46,359 bases of DNA, taken from Bog-756 sp035534835. Its GTDB lineage: Bacteria; Actinomycetota; Acidimicrobiia; Acidimicrobiales; RAAP-2. The first letter of the stretch is position 1; each line of letters begins with the position of its first letter. This document shows positions 14,604 through 22,946 of this stretch, in pieces. A program made the position numbers and the translations under genes. The stretch spans positions 1 through 46,359 of the forward strand of contig DATLRE010000027.1 in NCBI GenBank assembly GCA_035534835.1, in the 5' to 3' direction. The notes beneath the pieces are model-generated. The model did no database searches. It had not been told where the DNA came from and was given only the letters and a program-made list of their open reading frames with translations.

Positions 14604-16073
14604 TCAGCTCGCCCAGATGATCGACTGCAACTCCGAATACGCCTCGAGGCCGTAGTCGCCGCCGTCCCGTCCGATGCCGCTCATCTTGAATCCCCCGAAC
14701 GGGGCGTCCATGTTGCGCTGGGCCGTGTTGATCCCGACGTGGCCGGCCCGCAGCTGCTTGGCCACCCGGAACGCCCGGGCGGTGTCGGCGCTGAAGACGT
14801 AGTCGTACAGGCCGAACTCCGAGTCGTTGGCGATGGCCACGCCCTCGTCGTCGTCGTCGAACGGGATGGCGACGACCACCGGGCCGAAGATCTCCTCCCG
14901 GGCGGAACGCATGTCGTTGGAGCCGGTGATGAGGGTGGGCTCGACGTAGTAGCCCCGCTCCATGTGGGCCGGCCGGCCGCCGCCCACGACGACCTCGCCC
15001 TCGGTCCGGCCCGACTCGATGTAGTCGAGGATGCGTCCCTGCTGGGGACCCGAGATCACCGGTCCCACCACGGTGGCGGGGTCGGTGGGGTCGCCCACGG
15101 TGAGGCGGGCGGCGAAGGCGGACAGCCCCTCGACCACCTGGTCGAAGATGCTGCGGTGGACGACGGCCCGGGTGGGTGCCGTGCAGATCTGTCCGGAGTG
15201 GAAGGCCCACGTGGAGCCGATGGCCGTGATGGCCGCCTTCAGGTCGGCGTCGGCGAAGAGCACGGCGGCGCCCTTGCCGCCGAGCTCCATGAGCAGGCGC
15301 TTCATGGTCGGAGCGCCGGCCGACGCGATCCGCTGACCGACGGCCGTCGACCCGGTGAAGGAGACCATGTCGACGTCGGGCGACGTCGTGAGCACCGACG
15401 CCGGTTCCGGGCCCTGTGCGCTCACCAGGTTGATGACGCCGGGCGGGAACCCGACCTCGTCGAGCACCCGGGCCAGCTCCACGACGGCCAGCGGGTCCTG
15501 GGGTGCGGGCTTGATCACGACCGTGTTCCCCATGGCGAGCGCCGGGGCGACCTTGCCGGCCATGTTGGTGAGCGGGAAGTTGTAGCTGGCGATGGCGGCC
15601 ACCACGCCGACGGGCTGGCGGTAGGCGAGGGCGCTGATGAGCCCGCCCGGTGCCAGCGGGGTGGCGGCGGTGGCGATGGGCGGGAGGCTCGACTCCTGGA
15701 CGTGGCGGATGTCCCGGCTGTACCGGTCGAAGCGGTCGGCGCTGATCGGGACCTGCATGCGCGACCCGACCGAGGCGGTGGCACCGGTCTCGGCGATCAC
15801 CAGCGGCACGAGCTCGTCGTTCTTGGCCCGGATGGCGGCGGCGGCCGCCTTCAGCAGGGCGAGGCGCTCCTCGACCGGGGTGGCGGCCCACGCCGGGAAG
15901 GCCTCGCGGGCGGCTGCACAGGCGGCCTCGGCGTCGGCCACCGAGGCGTTGGGCGCCTGGCCGACGACCTCCTCGGTGGCCGGGTTGACGATGTCGTAGG
16001 TGCCGTCGCCGGCGTCGACCCACGACCCGCCGATCAGCAGCTTGGTCTCGTCTCGGGTGGCCTGGTCGCCCAT
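14604..16073 (-). CDS. Aldehyde dehydrogenase, NAD(P)-dependent
   Basis: A 489-residue ALDH superfamily enzyme oxidising an aldehyde to its acid. The NAD(P)-binding IASYNFPLTNMAGKVAPALAM region, FTGSTAVGQ (glycine motif), general base Glu263 in MELGGKG, catalytic Cys297 in SGQICTAPTR and EEIFGPVV near residue 380 are all in place, so it should be active. The ATG at 16073 follows AAGGACCCCCTCCC. It is 182 bases downstream of the amidohydrolase gene on the same strand; the two may share the operator-controlled promoter near 18110, although the gap is large enough for its own promoter. The aldehyde substrate is unknown. Confidence 0.93.
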   Translation of the reverse strand: MGDQATRDETKLLIGGSWVDAGDGTYDIVNPATEEVVGQAPNASVADAEAACAAAREAFPAWAATPVEERLALLKAAAAAIRAKNDELVPLVIAETGATASVGSRMQVPISADRFDRYSRDIRHVQESSLPPIATAATPLAPGGLISALAYRQPVGVVAAIASYNFPLTNMAGKVAPALAMGNTVVIKPAPQDPLAVVELARVLDEVGFPPGVINLVSAQGPEPASVLTTSPDVDMVSFTGSTAVGQRIASAGAPTMKRLLMELGGKGAAVLFADADLKAAITAIGSTWAFHSGQICTAPTRAVVHRSIFDQVVEGLSAFAARLTVGDPTDPATVVGPVISGPQQGRILDYIESGRTEGEVVVGGGRPAHMERGYYVEPTLITGSNDMRSAREEIFGPVVVAIPFDDDDEGVAIANDSEFGLYDYVFSADTARAFRVAKQLRAGHVGINTAQRNMDAPFGGFKMSGIGRDGGDYGLEAYSELQSIIWAS

Positions 16074-16096
16074 GGGAGGGGGTCCTTTCGTCGGGG

Positions 16097-16135
16097 GTCG
16101 TGGTCGTGCGGACTGTCGTGGTCGTGGTCGTGCGG
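16097..16135. repeat. 15-base direct repeat upstream of the aldehyde dehydrogenase gene
   Basis: GTCGTGGTCGTGCGG occurs at 16097-16111 and again at 16121-16135, with extra GTCGTG units between. It lies 24-62 bases upstream of the ALDH start, in the 182-base gap after the amidohydrolase gene. It could be a regulator site or simple slippage; nothing else is seen in the gap. Confidence 0.5.
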
Positions 16136-16255
16136 TCATGTCGTTCCGGGGCGGGGGTCCCGAGCGCCGGTCGGTCGGTGGGGACGGCCGGTCGCGCCGA
16201 CCGGAGTGTAGGTCGCGCCCGGGACCGGCCACCGGTGCGGCCCGGGCCCGTGGCC

Positions 16256-17986
16256 TCAGGCCGGGGGCGCCGTGTCGACGGTGACGGTGTCCCGGCCCGA
16301 CCGCAGGAGCGTGCCGGGCAGGTTGCCGGTGGGTCGGCCGTCGACCACGGTCTCGACGCCGTTGACGAGGACCCGGCGGACGCCGATCGAGTCGGCGATG
16401 AGCCGGGGGCTCCCGCCCGGCAGGTCCTCGACCAGGGTGGCCGGCTCGGAGGCCACGGTCTCGGGGTCGAACACGAAGAGGTCGGCGCGCAGGCCCTCGG
16501 CCACCCGGCCACGGTCGTGGAGCCCGAAGAGGTCGGCCGGGGCCTGGGTCATCCAGTGGACGGCCTGCTCCATGGGGACGAGCTTGCGCTTGCGCAGGCA
16601 GTCGCCCAGGAACGAGGTCGGGTAGTTGGAGCCGCACATGCGGTCCAGGTGGGCGCCGGCGTCGGACCCGCCGACCAGGGCCCCCGGGTCCTTCCACACG
16701 TCGACCCGGGCCTCCCACGAGGCGGCGTCGCCGTCGGAGGCCTTGGGCCACAGCACCGTGCGCAGGCCGTCGGCGATGACCAGGTCGAGCAGGGCGTCGA
16801 AGGGGGCCTTGCCCTGCTCCTCGGCGATCGAGCCGACGTCGCGCCAGCTGTAGCCGGCGTTCTCGGGGGCGAACGTGTCCCCGATGATGTAGTTCGCCCA
16901 GCTGGACAGGCGGCGGAACACGCCGGCCCCCTCGGAGTGGGCCAGCTCGTCGAGTTCGGCCCGCACCGCCGGGTCGCGCAGCTTCTCGATCCGCTCCTCG
17001 TGGGGGAGGCCCATCACGTCGCCCCACCCGGGGATGAGGAACAGGGCGCAGTGGGTGCGGAAGCTCATGTTCATCGGCACCAGGGTCGGCATGGTGAGGG
17101 CGACGATCCTGCCCCCGGCCGCCGCCGCCGCAGCCGAGGCCTCGAGCTGGCGGGCGGTCTTGGCCGGCGTCCGCGAGTCGACGGTGAGGAGGTTCCAGTT
17201 CAGCGGCCTCCGCGCCGTGGTGGTCATGGCCACCATCAGGTCGATCTCCTCGTCGGTGAAGGTGTCGAGGCAGCCGTCGGTGATGTACTCGAGCGTGGTG
17301 CCGGGGTGGTCGCGGACGACCTCGCAGAAGGCCAGCATCTCGCGGCGGTCGGCGTAGCGGGACGAGATCGGGTTGCCGTCCCCGTCGGAGTGGGTGCGCG
17401 ACTGCGACGACGAGAACCCGAGGCCGCCGGCCTCGATCGACTCGGCCAGCAGCGCGCCCATGGCCGCGAGCTCGCGGTCGTCGGCCACCTCGCCCGCCCG
17501 GTCGGCCCCCATCACCCAGCGGCGGATGGCGCAGTGCCCGACGAGGAAGCCGGCGTTGACGCCGAGGTTCCCCTCGAGCCGGCCCAGGTACTCGCCGAAG
17601 CTCTCCCAGTCCCACTCGATCCCGTCCTCGAGCGCCACGAGCGGCATCCCCTCGACCTTGGCCATCATGCGGCGGATGTAGTCGTGGTCGGCCGGCTTGA
17701 TCGGCGCCAGGGTGAAGCCGCAGTTGCCGGCGATGACCGTGGTCACGCCGTGCAGGTTCGACGGGGATGCCGTCGGGTCCCAGAACAGCTGGGCGTCGTA
17801 GTGCGTGTGCGGGTCGATGATCCCGGGGGCGACCACGAGGCCCTCGGCGTCGAGTTCGGTCGCCCCGGACTCGTCGACGGTGCCGACGGCGACGATGACG
17901 CCGTCCCGGATCCCGACGTCGGCCCGGAACCCGGGAGCGCCCGTCCCGTCGACGACGGTGCCGTTGCGGATCACGTAGTCGAGCAT
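16256..17986 (-). CDS. Amidohydrolase family protein (N-acyl-D-amino-acid deacylase-like)
   Basis: A 576-residue metal-dependent hydrolase of the D-aminoacylase/dihydroorotase-like branch (Amidohydro_3). The metal-site motif PGIIDPHTHYDAQ (about residues 54-66), GNCGFTLAP, VGHCAIRR, and the late GGSDAGAHLDRMCG with its conserved Asp all match. It begins with the usual small beta-sandwich (DYVIRNGTVVDGTG) and ends with a second sandwich part (VLVNGVETVVDGRPTG). Enzymes of this kind cleave amide or related bonds; in actinobacteria many homologues sit in catabolic clusters with unknown substrates. The ATG at 17986 lies 112 bases from the operator palindrome at 18098-18112. ALDH follows downstream on the same strand. 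Confidence 0.9.
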   Translation of the reverse strand: MLDYVIRNGTVVDGTGAPGFRADVGIRDGVIVAVGTVDESGATELDAEGLVVAPGIIDPHTHYDAQLFWDPTASPSNLHGVTTVIAGNCGFTLAPIKPADHDYIRRMMAKVEGMPLVALEDGIEWDWESFGEYLGRLEGNLGVNAGFLVGHCAIRRWVMGADRAGEVADDRELAAMGALLAESIEAGGLGFSSSQSRTHSDGDGNPISSRYADRREMLAFCEVVRDHPGTTLEYITDGCLDTFTDEEIDLMVAMTTTARRPLNWNLLTVDSRTPAKTARQLEASAAAAAAGGRIVALTMPTLVPMNMSFRTHCALFLIPGWGDVMGLPHEERIEKLRDPAVRAELDELAHSEGAGVFRRLSSWANYIIGDTFAPENAGYSWRDVGSIAEEQGKAPFDALLDLVIADGLRTVLWPKASDGDAASWEARVDVWKDPGALVGGSDAGAHLDRMCGSNYPTSFLGDCLRKRKLVPMEQAVHWMTQAPADLFGLHDRGRVAEGLRADLFVFDPETVASEPATLVEDLPGGSPRLIADSIGVRRVLVNGVETVVDGRPTGNLPGTLLRSGRDTVTVDTAPPA

Positions 17987-18097
17987 GGTGGCGTTCCCTC
18001 TCTATGGCCCGGACGGTCGCCCGCAGCCGTGTGCGCATGGATGTGGTGGCGGGACGGCGGCGGTCGTCTCCGACCCTGTCGCCGGGTCCCCCCGAAA

Positions 18098-18112
18098 CTG
18101 ACTGTGCGTCAG
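18098..18112. promoter_or_regulatory. Operator palindrome site 1 (CTGAC-N5-GTCAG)
   Basis: CTGAC-TGTGC-GTCAG is a perfect 5+5 inverted repeat with a 5-base spacer. On the minus strand it directly follows a -10-like CATAAT (18118-18113), so it would cover the transcription start of the amidohydrolase gene, as expected for a repressor. The same motif occurs at 24166, 28053 and 37695. Confidence 0.65.
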
Positions 18113-18232
18113 ATTATGGCATGCGCCCGCCGGGTGCGGCAGGTGCCGGATCGCCCGGGCGGGTCGCGGCGCCGACGGTAAGGTGCGGGCATCCACCACG
18201 GCTACCTCCGGGACAACCTGCTGCCGGTCATC

Positions 18233-19051
18233 GTGCTCCTGCTCGGTGCCGGGCTCACCGTACGCTTCGCCCACTGGGTCGGGGCCCGCCGGCGCGCCTG
18301 GATCGACCGCCAGATCCGGCGCCAGATCGAGTCGGGGATCGTCGCCTCCGAGGCACTCAAGCGCTCCCGGGCCATCAGCGAGGCCGTCGAGTGGTCCGCC
18401 GTCGCCCTGACCTACTTCATCGTGGCCATCCTGGCCTTCGACCAACTGGGCATCCCGCTCACCACCCTGGTGGCGCCGGCGACCGTCATCGGGATCGGCC
18501 TCGGCTTCGGCGCCCAGCAGATGGTCGGCGACCTGCTGGCCGGGTTCTTCCTGTTCGCCGAGCACCAGTTCGCCTTCGGGGACGTGATCCGGCTGTCGAT
18601 GCCCGGTCAGAACACCGGGATCACCGGGACGGTCGAGGAGCTCACGCTCCGGGTGACCAAGCTGCGGACGCCGCAGGGCGAGCTGGTGGTGGTGCCGAAC
18701 AGCGCGCTGCGCCAGGTCACCAACCTGTCCAAGGACTGGTCGCGGGCCGTCATCGACATCCCGGTGTCGGTGACCGAGGACCTGGAGCGGGTCACGGGGC
18801 TGCTGCGCGAGGTCGTGGTCGCCATGGCCGAGGACCCGGCGTGGTCGGGGCTGCTGCTGGGCGACCCGGTGGTGGCCGGTGTGGAGGCGATCGACGTCGG
18901 CTACGTGCAGCTCCGTCTCATCGCCCGGACCCTCCCCGGGCGCCAGTTCGAGGTGGCACGGGAGATCCGGCTGCGGGCGACCGGCGCGCTCCGGGCCTCG
19001 GGCATCGCTTCGCCGGGCGTGGGCGACAGCGCCACCCGGGGCGCATCGTGA
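18233..19051 (+). CDS. MscS-family mechanosensitive ion channel
   Basis: A small-conductance mechanosensitive channel, relieving osmotic pressure in the membrane. The pore helix and the beta domain are clear: TTLVAPATVIGIGLGFGAQQMVGDLLAGFF (TM3) followed by EHQFAFGDVIRL, GTVEELTLRVTKLRTPQGELVVVPNSAL, then an alpha-beta C-terminal domain. The first canonical start is GTG 18233 (272 residues), but it has no ribosome site and cuts into the first helix. The in-frame codons from 18191 (IHHGYLRDNLLPVIV) look like true protein sequence; the frame is closed by TAA at 18179, and an AAGG lies 7 bases before an ATC at 18191. The start is thus unsure. The stop overlaps the next gene (GTGA). Confidence 0.88.
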   Translation: MLLLGAGLTVRFAHWVGARRRAWIDRQIRRQIESGIVASEALKRSRAISEAVEWSAVALTYFIVAILAFDQLGIPLTTLVAPATVIGIGLGFGAQQMVGDLLAGFFLFAEHQFAFGDVIRLSMPGQNTGITGTVEELTLRVTKLRTPQGELVVVPNSALRQVTNLSKDWSRAVIDIPVSVTEDLERVTGLLREVVVAMAEDPAWSGLLLGDPVVAGVEAIDVGYVQLRLIARTLPGRQFEVAREIRLRATGALRASGIASPGVGDSATRGAS

Positions 19052-19581
19052 GTCCGGAAGGATCGGGGGACGGCGCCGGGGCGGCGGCCGGCGACGCTGC
19101 GCACGGCGGCTCGGACGATCCCCGCCCGACCGGCGAGGTCGCCGAGGAGAAGGTGCCCCACAGCGCCCTCGCGGGCCTGATGGCCGAGCCCGTGTCGCGC
19201 TCGGTCCCCGTCCGGCGGTCGACGGTCCTGATGCTCGTCGCCTTCCTGGGCTTCGGCACGCTGATGTACCTGTACCCACCGACCACCAAGACGTTCACCA
19301 CGTACACGACGAACAACCCCAACGGTCTCCCGACGGGCCTGGTACCCGCGCCCACGTCGACCACCACCACGGTGCCGCCGTCGACGACCACGACCACGGC
19401 GCCGTCGGCGTCCACCACCACGTCGAGCTCCACGACCTCGACCACGCCGGGCGTGTCGACCACGACCACGACGTCGCGGCCGGCCGCGTCGACCTCGACG
19501 ACCGTGGGGAGCACCACGACCACGACGCGGGTGGGTACGGCCACGACGTCGACCACGACCACCACCTCCACGGCGCCCTGA
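19048..19581 (+). CDS. Single-pass membrane protein with threonine-rich extracytoplasmic tail
   Basis: A 177-residue protein starting at a GTG that overlaps the mscS stop by four bases, so it is translationally coupled to the channel. Residues 1-50 are polar and acidic, then Arg-rich; residues 54-72 (VLMLVAFLGFGTLMYLY) form one membrane helix; the remainder is a low-complexity tail of Thr runs with Ser, Pro and Ala. The positive-inside rule places the N-terminus in the cytoplasm and the Thr-rich tail outside, where it may be O-mannosylated as in other actinobacterial Thr/Pro-rich proteins. No family is recognised. The coupling suggests a channel accessory or wall-spanning anchor, which is only inference. 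Confidence 0.75.
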   Translation: MSPEGSGDGAGAAAGDAAHGGSDDPRPTGEVAEEKVPHSALAGLMAEPVSRSVPVRRSTVLMLVAFLGFGTLMYLYPPTTKTFTTYTTNNPNGLPTGLVPAPTSTTTTVPPSTTTTTAPSASTTTSSSTTSTTPGVSTTTTTSRPAASTSTTVGSTTTTTRVGTATTSTTTTTSTAP

Positions 19582-19582
19582 C

Positions 19583-19607
19583 CGGCGGACGGGCCCCCGG
19601 TCCGCCG
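19583..19607. terminator. Bidirectional hairpin between convergent genes
   Basis: CGGCGGAC (19583-19590) and GTCCGCCG (19600-19607) form a perfect 8-bp stem with a 9-base loop. It sits in the 34-base gap between the Thr-rich protein gene (plus, ends 19581) and the LLM oxidoreductase gene (minus, ends 19616), the expected place for a shared terminator. Confidence 0.6.
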
Positions 19608-19615
19608 CCCCCCGG

Positions 19616-20596
19616 TCAGCCGTTGACCAGCGGGAGGACCTCGGCGCCGAACGCGGCGATCTGGTCGCACAGCTCGTCGGGCGAGTGCGCCGGGAACCGG
19701 ACCTGCACCTGGCCCACGCCGGCGTCACCGAACGGCCGCAGGTACTCGGCCAGCTGTTCCGGCGAGCCCTGCACCGTGCCCGGGGGCAGCTCGTTGCCGG
19801 CCGCCGGGGTCCCCAGGTAGAGGGGGTAGGAGATCGCGCCGATGTCGAGCGGCGCGCCGGCGCGGTGCTCGGCGCGCAGCTCGCGCAGGGTGGCCAGGAG
19901 CTCGAGGTTGGGGCCGACCGACTGGGGCAGCCACCCGTCCGCGAACCGGGCCGTGCGCCGCAGCGCGGCGGGCGACGACCCGCCGACCCAGATCGGGGGG
20001 CGGGGCGACTGCACCGGTCGGGGCCGCAGGCCCACGCCCGTTGCCGGCCAGCGCGGCCCGGGCAGCTCGGGGAACTCGTGGGCCAGGCCGAGGGCCAGGC
20101 CGGCCACCGCCTCGTCGGTGGCCGGGCCCCGCTCGTCGAAGGCCGGGCCCATCAGGTCGAACTCCTCGGTGACGTGCCCGGCGCCCACGCCGCAGATCAC
20201 CCGTCCCGACGACAGGACGTCGACCGTGGCGAACTCCTTGGCCGCCCGGAGCGGGTGGCGCAGGGCGGCCACGTAGATGTGGGACAGGAGGCGGATCTCG
20301 CGGGTCACCCCGGCCAGCCAGCCGAGTGTCGCGATCGTGTCGTACCAGGTGGTGCTCATGGCGCCGGCCAGTCGGTCGGGGATGAACGTGTGGTCGCAGA
20401 CGCCCACGTAGAAGAAGCCGGCCTCCTCGCAGGCACGGGCCACCCGGGCCAGCTCGGCCGGCCCGGCGCCGGGCTCCCACGGCTCGACGTAGATCGTCGA
20501 CTGCGACTGGACGGGCAGCTGCATCCCGAACGACACCACCCCGGGGGGCAGCACGGGCACCACGTCGGCGGGCGGGGCGATGGGGGAGTCGGTCAC
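19616..20596 (-). CDS. LLM-class flavin/F420-dependent oxidoreductase
   Basis: A 326-residue luciferase-like TIM-barrel oxidoreductase. It shows the FGMQLPVQSQS N-terminal strand, EEAGFFYVGVCDHTFIP, DVLSSGRVICGVGAGHVTEEFDLMG (cofactor phosphate region), PPIWVGGSSPAALRRTARFADGWLP and a C-terminal strand QVQVRFPAHSPDEL, the usual order in F420-dependent LLM proteins of actinobacteria. It may use F420 or FMN; the sequence cannot decide. It is the last gene of a four-gene minus-strand operon with two acyl-CoA dehydrogenase subunits and an amidohydrolase, so a redox step in the same catabolic route is likely. The start at 20596 was kept; later Met codons would remove the first strand. Confidence 0.9.
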   Translation of the reverse strand: MTDSPIAPPADVVPVLPPGVVSFGMQLPVQSQSTIYVEPWEPGAGPAELARVARACEEAGFFYVGVCDHTFIPDRLAGAMSTTWYDTIATLGWLAGVTREIRLLSHIYVAALRHPLRAAKEFATVDVLSSGRVICGVGAGHVTEEFDLMGPAFDERGPATDEAVAGLALGLAHEFPELPGPRWPATGVGLRPRPVQSPRPPIWVGGSSPAALRRTARFADGWLPQSVGPNLELLATLRELRAEHRAGAPLDIGAISYPLYLGTPAAGNELPPGTVQGSPEQLAEYLRPFGDAGVGQVQVRFPAHSPDELCDQIAAFGAEVLPLVNG

Positions 20597-20678
20597 GGGT
20601 GCACCTCACTTGCTCGGGTCCCCCGCGGGGGACGTCTCGTCCGGCGTGCGCGGCCCCGGGGCCGCCGCCGGCCCTGGG

Positions 20679-21704
20679 TCAGTCGGCCACCGGCGGGCCG
20701 GCCACCAGGGACTCGGCCAGGGATTCGGCCAGGGACTCGGCCAGGGACTCGTCGTTGCCGAACTGGGTGGCGAGGACCCGGGCGCGCTTGTAGGCGAGAT
20801 GGGCGGGCACCTCCCAGGTGAACCCCATCCCGCCGTGGACCTGGATGCACGAGCGCCCGTTGGTGACGGCCGCCTCGTCGGCCAGCAGCTTGGCCCCCGC
20901 GGCGGCCACCTCGGCGTCGCCGACGTCGGGCTGGTCGACGGTGACGGCCGCGGCCTGCACGGCGCACCGGGCCACCTCGGCCCGCACGGCCATGTCGGCG
21001 CAGAGGTGCTTGACCGCCTGGAACCCGCCGATCGGGCGCCCGAACTGGACGCGGCCCTTGGCGTACTCGACGGCGAGGTCGCACGCCCACTGGGCCATGC
21101 CGACCTGGAGCGCGGCGGTGAGCACGGCGCCGTCCCGCCGCCACCTGGCGGCCACGTCGGGTCCGGCCACCGGCTCGCCGGCGGGCAGCACGGGGAGTGA
21201 CCAGACCGGGGTGAGCGGGTCCATGGGACGCGGCAGCGGGGTGGCCTCCAGCGACGCCGGATCGAGCCGCTCGACGCCCTCGGCGGACCGCACGAGGAGC
21301 ACGTCGAGATCGGCCAGGTGCTCGAGGACGACCGGGAGCGAGCCGGTGCCGACGGCGCCCGGCACCGGGCGCTCCACCAGGCCCACCACGGCGGTGCCGT
21401 CCTCGGCGCCGTCGACCAGTCCGGCGGCCAGGTGCGAGGCGACGAGCGGTCCCGGCACCAGGGCCCGGCCGAGCTCCTCGAAGACCAGGGCGGCCTCGGC
21501 CAGCCCCAGGCCGACGCCGCCGGCCTCCTCGGTCAGGCACAGGTGGAACACGCCGGCCTCTCCCAGGCGCCGCCACCCGTCCCGGTCGACGACCCGGTCG
21601 GTCGACTCGGCGCGGCGGACCGCCTCGAGGGGGAACACCCCCTCGCACAGCCTGCGGATGCCGTCGGCCAGCTCGCGCTGGAATTCCGATACCTCGAAGT
21701 CCAT
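20679..21704 (-). CDS. Acyl-CoA dehydrogenase subunit (small/beta type of a heteromeric pair)
   Basis: A 341-residue acyl-CoA dehydrogenase-family protein, shorter than the usual 380-400. It has the N-terminal helical domain (EFQRELADGIRRL), a reduced middle domain lacking a clear FAD SEPxAGSD motif, and the C-terminal domain with AKGRVQFGRPIGGFQAVKHLCADM and CIQVHGGMGFTWEVPAHLAYKRA. Mycobacterial steroid-degrading acyl-CoA dehydrogenases work as heterotetramers of two different FadE subunits, and this pair fits that pattern. It starts 7 bases after the partner's stop. The extreme C-terminus carries an ESLA repeat from a 12-bp DNA repeat. The substrate is unknown. Confidence 0.9.
   Translation of the reverse strand: MDFEVSEFQRELADGIRRLCEGVFPLEAVRRAESTDRVVDRDGWRRLGEAGVFHLCLTEEAGGVGLGLAEAALVFEELGRALVPGPLVASHLAAGLVDGAEDGTAVVGLVERPVPGAVGTGSLPVVLEHLADLDVLLVRSAEGVERLDPASLEATPLPRPMDPLTPVWSLPVLPAGEPVAGPDVAARWRRDGAVLTAALQVGMAQWACDLAVEYAKGRVQFGRPIGGFQAVKHLCADMAVRAEVARCAVQAAAVTVDQPDVGDAEVAAAGAKLLADEAAVTNGRSCIQVHGGMGFTWEVPAHLAYKRARVLATQFGNDESLAESLAESLAESLVAGPPVAD
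20710..20751 (-). repeat. 12-bp tandem repeat in the acyl-CoA dehydrogenase C-terminus
   Basis: GACTCGGCCAGG is repeated 3.5 times with one substitution (GATTCGG in the second copy). It encodes four ESLA/ESLV units in the reading frame and lies beyond the conserved domain. It is a likely slippage site, tolerated because it is outside the fold. Confidence 0.85.
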
Positions 21705-21711
21705 TCCGGCC

Positions 21712-22926
21712 CTAGCCCTTCGCCCCGGCGGTGACCTGCGGCTCCTTCGGGAGCCCCAGGATGCGCTCGCCGACGATGTTCCGCTGGATCTGCGACGTCC
21801 CGGCGGCGATGGTGAGCGAGATCCCCCGCAGCCAGTCCTCCACCACCGTGCCCGCGGGCAGCAGGCCCCCGCCGTCGGTGCCCTCGAGGTCGTGGGCGGC
21901 CAGTCCGGCGCGGTCGAGGAGGGCGAGGGAGAACTCGCCCAGCTTGTGGCGGGTCTCCGAGTAGGCCAGCTTGAAGTAGGTGCCCCCGACCCCGGGGATG
22001 CCGGTCCGGGCGGCCTGGGAGACGTTGCGCCGGGTCAGGGCCCACAGGGCGTCGAGCTCGGCTCTCAGGTGCCCGGCCTGACGCCGGACCCCGGCGTCGG
22101 ACCACGCGCCGGTGCGGCGTGCCAGGGCCACGGTGGTGGACAGGAGTTCGATGGCCTCGAGCAGGTCGCCGACGAAGGCGGTGCCGCGCTCGAAGCTGAG
22201 CGTGACCATGGTGACCCGCCAGCCGTCGTTCTCCTCGCCCACCCGGTTGGCCACCGGCACCCGGACCTCGTCCAGGAAGAGCTCGGCGAACTCGGTGGAC
22301 CCGGCGATGGTGTGGAGCGGTCGGATGTCGACCCCGGGTGCGTCCATCGGGAGGATGAGCCACGAGATGCCGCGGTGGCGGCTGTCCTCGGGCCCGGTGC
22401 GCACCAGCAGCTCGCAGTGGTCGGCCACCTCGGCGTGCGACGTCCAGATCTTCTGCCCGGTCACCACGTAGTCGTCGCCGTCGCGGACGGCCCGGGTGCG
22501 CAGGGAGGCGAGGTCACTCCCGGCGTTGGGCTCGGAGAAGCCCTGGCACCAGACCTCGTCGCCGCGGAGGATCGGGGGCAGGAACCGGGCCCGCTGCTCG
22601 GCGGTCCCCTCGGCGATCACGGTCGGGCCCGCATGCAGCAGGCCCACGAAGTTCACCCCGACGTAGGGGGCGTGCGCCCGCTCCAGCTCCTCTTTGAACA
22701 CGAGCTCCTCGACCGCCGAGCTGCCGCGGCCGCCGCCCTCGACCGGCCAGTCCACCCCGGCGTAGCCGGCGTCGAACAGCAGGCGTTGCCAGTGGGTGTC
22801 GTAGGCGCGGCGCCCCGGCCAGTCGTCGGGGGACGGCTTGGGCGGCAGGCCCGGGAGGGTCGCCTCGAGCCAGGCGCGCAGCTCGTTCCGGAACGCCTGC
22901 TCGGCGTCGCTGTAGCGCAGGTCCAC
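21712..22926 (-). CDS. Acyl-CoA dehydrogenase subunit (large/alpha type)
   Basis: A 404-residue acyl-CoA dehydrogenase, oxidising an acyl-CoA to the 2-enoyl-CoA with FAD. FAD and substrate motifs WCQGFSEPNAGSDLASLRTRA, YVVTGQKIWTSHA and the C-terminal GTSQIQRNIVGERILGLPK are well kept. At the site where MCAD-type enzymes have the catalytic Glu (YEGT) this one reads IAAGT, so the base must be elsewhere, as in heteromeric steroid FadE enzymes. It precedes the smaller subunit by 7 bases and follows the amidohydrolase by 20 bases, so the operon order is amidohydrolase, alpha, beta, LLM. Confidence 0.93.
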   Translation of the reverse strand: MDLRYSDAEQAFRNELRAWLEATLPGLPPKPSPDDWPGRRAYDTHWQRLLFDAGYAGVDWPVEGGGRGSSAVEELVFKEELERAHAPYVGVNFVGLLHAGPTVIAEGTAEQRARFLPPILRGDEVWCQGFSEPNAGSDLASLRTRAVRDGDDYVVTGQKIWTSHAEVADHCELLVRTGPEDSRHRGISWLILPMDAPGVDIRPLHTIAGSTEFAELFLDEVRVPVANRVGEENDGWRVTMVTLSFERGTAFVGDLLEAIELLSTTVALARRTGAWSDAGVRRQAGHLRAELDALWALTRRNVSQAARTGIPGVGGTYFKLAYSETRHKLGEFSLALLDRAGLAAHDLEGTDGGGLLPAGTVVEDWLRGISLTIAAGTSQIQRNIVGERILGLPKEPQVTAGAKG

Positions 22927-22946
22927 GTCGGTCTACTGCCCGGTGG

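Noticed and set aside
16097..16135. Possible CRISPR-like or iteron repeat
   Set aside because: There are only two 15-base copies with a 9-base gap and no further array, so it is listed as a simple direct repeat.
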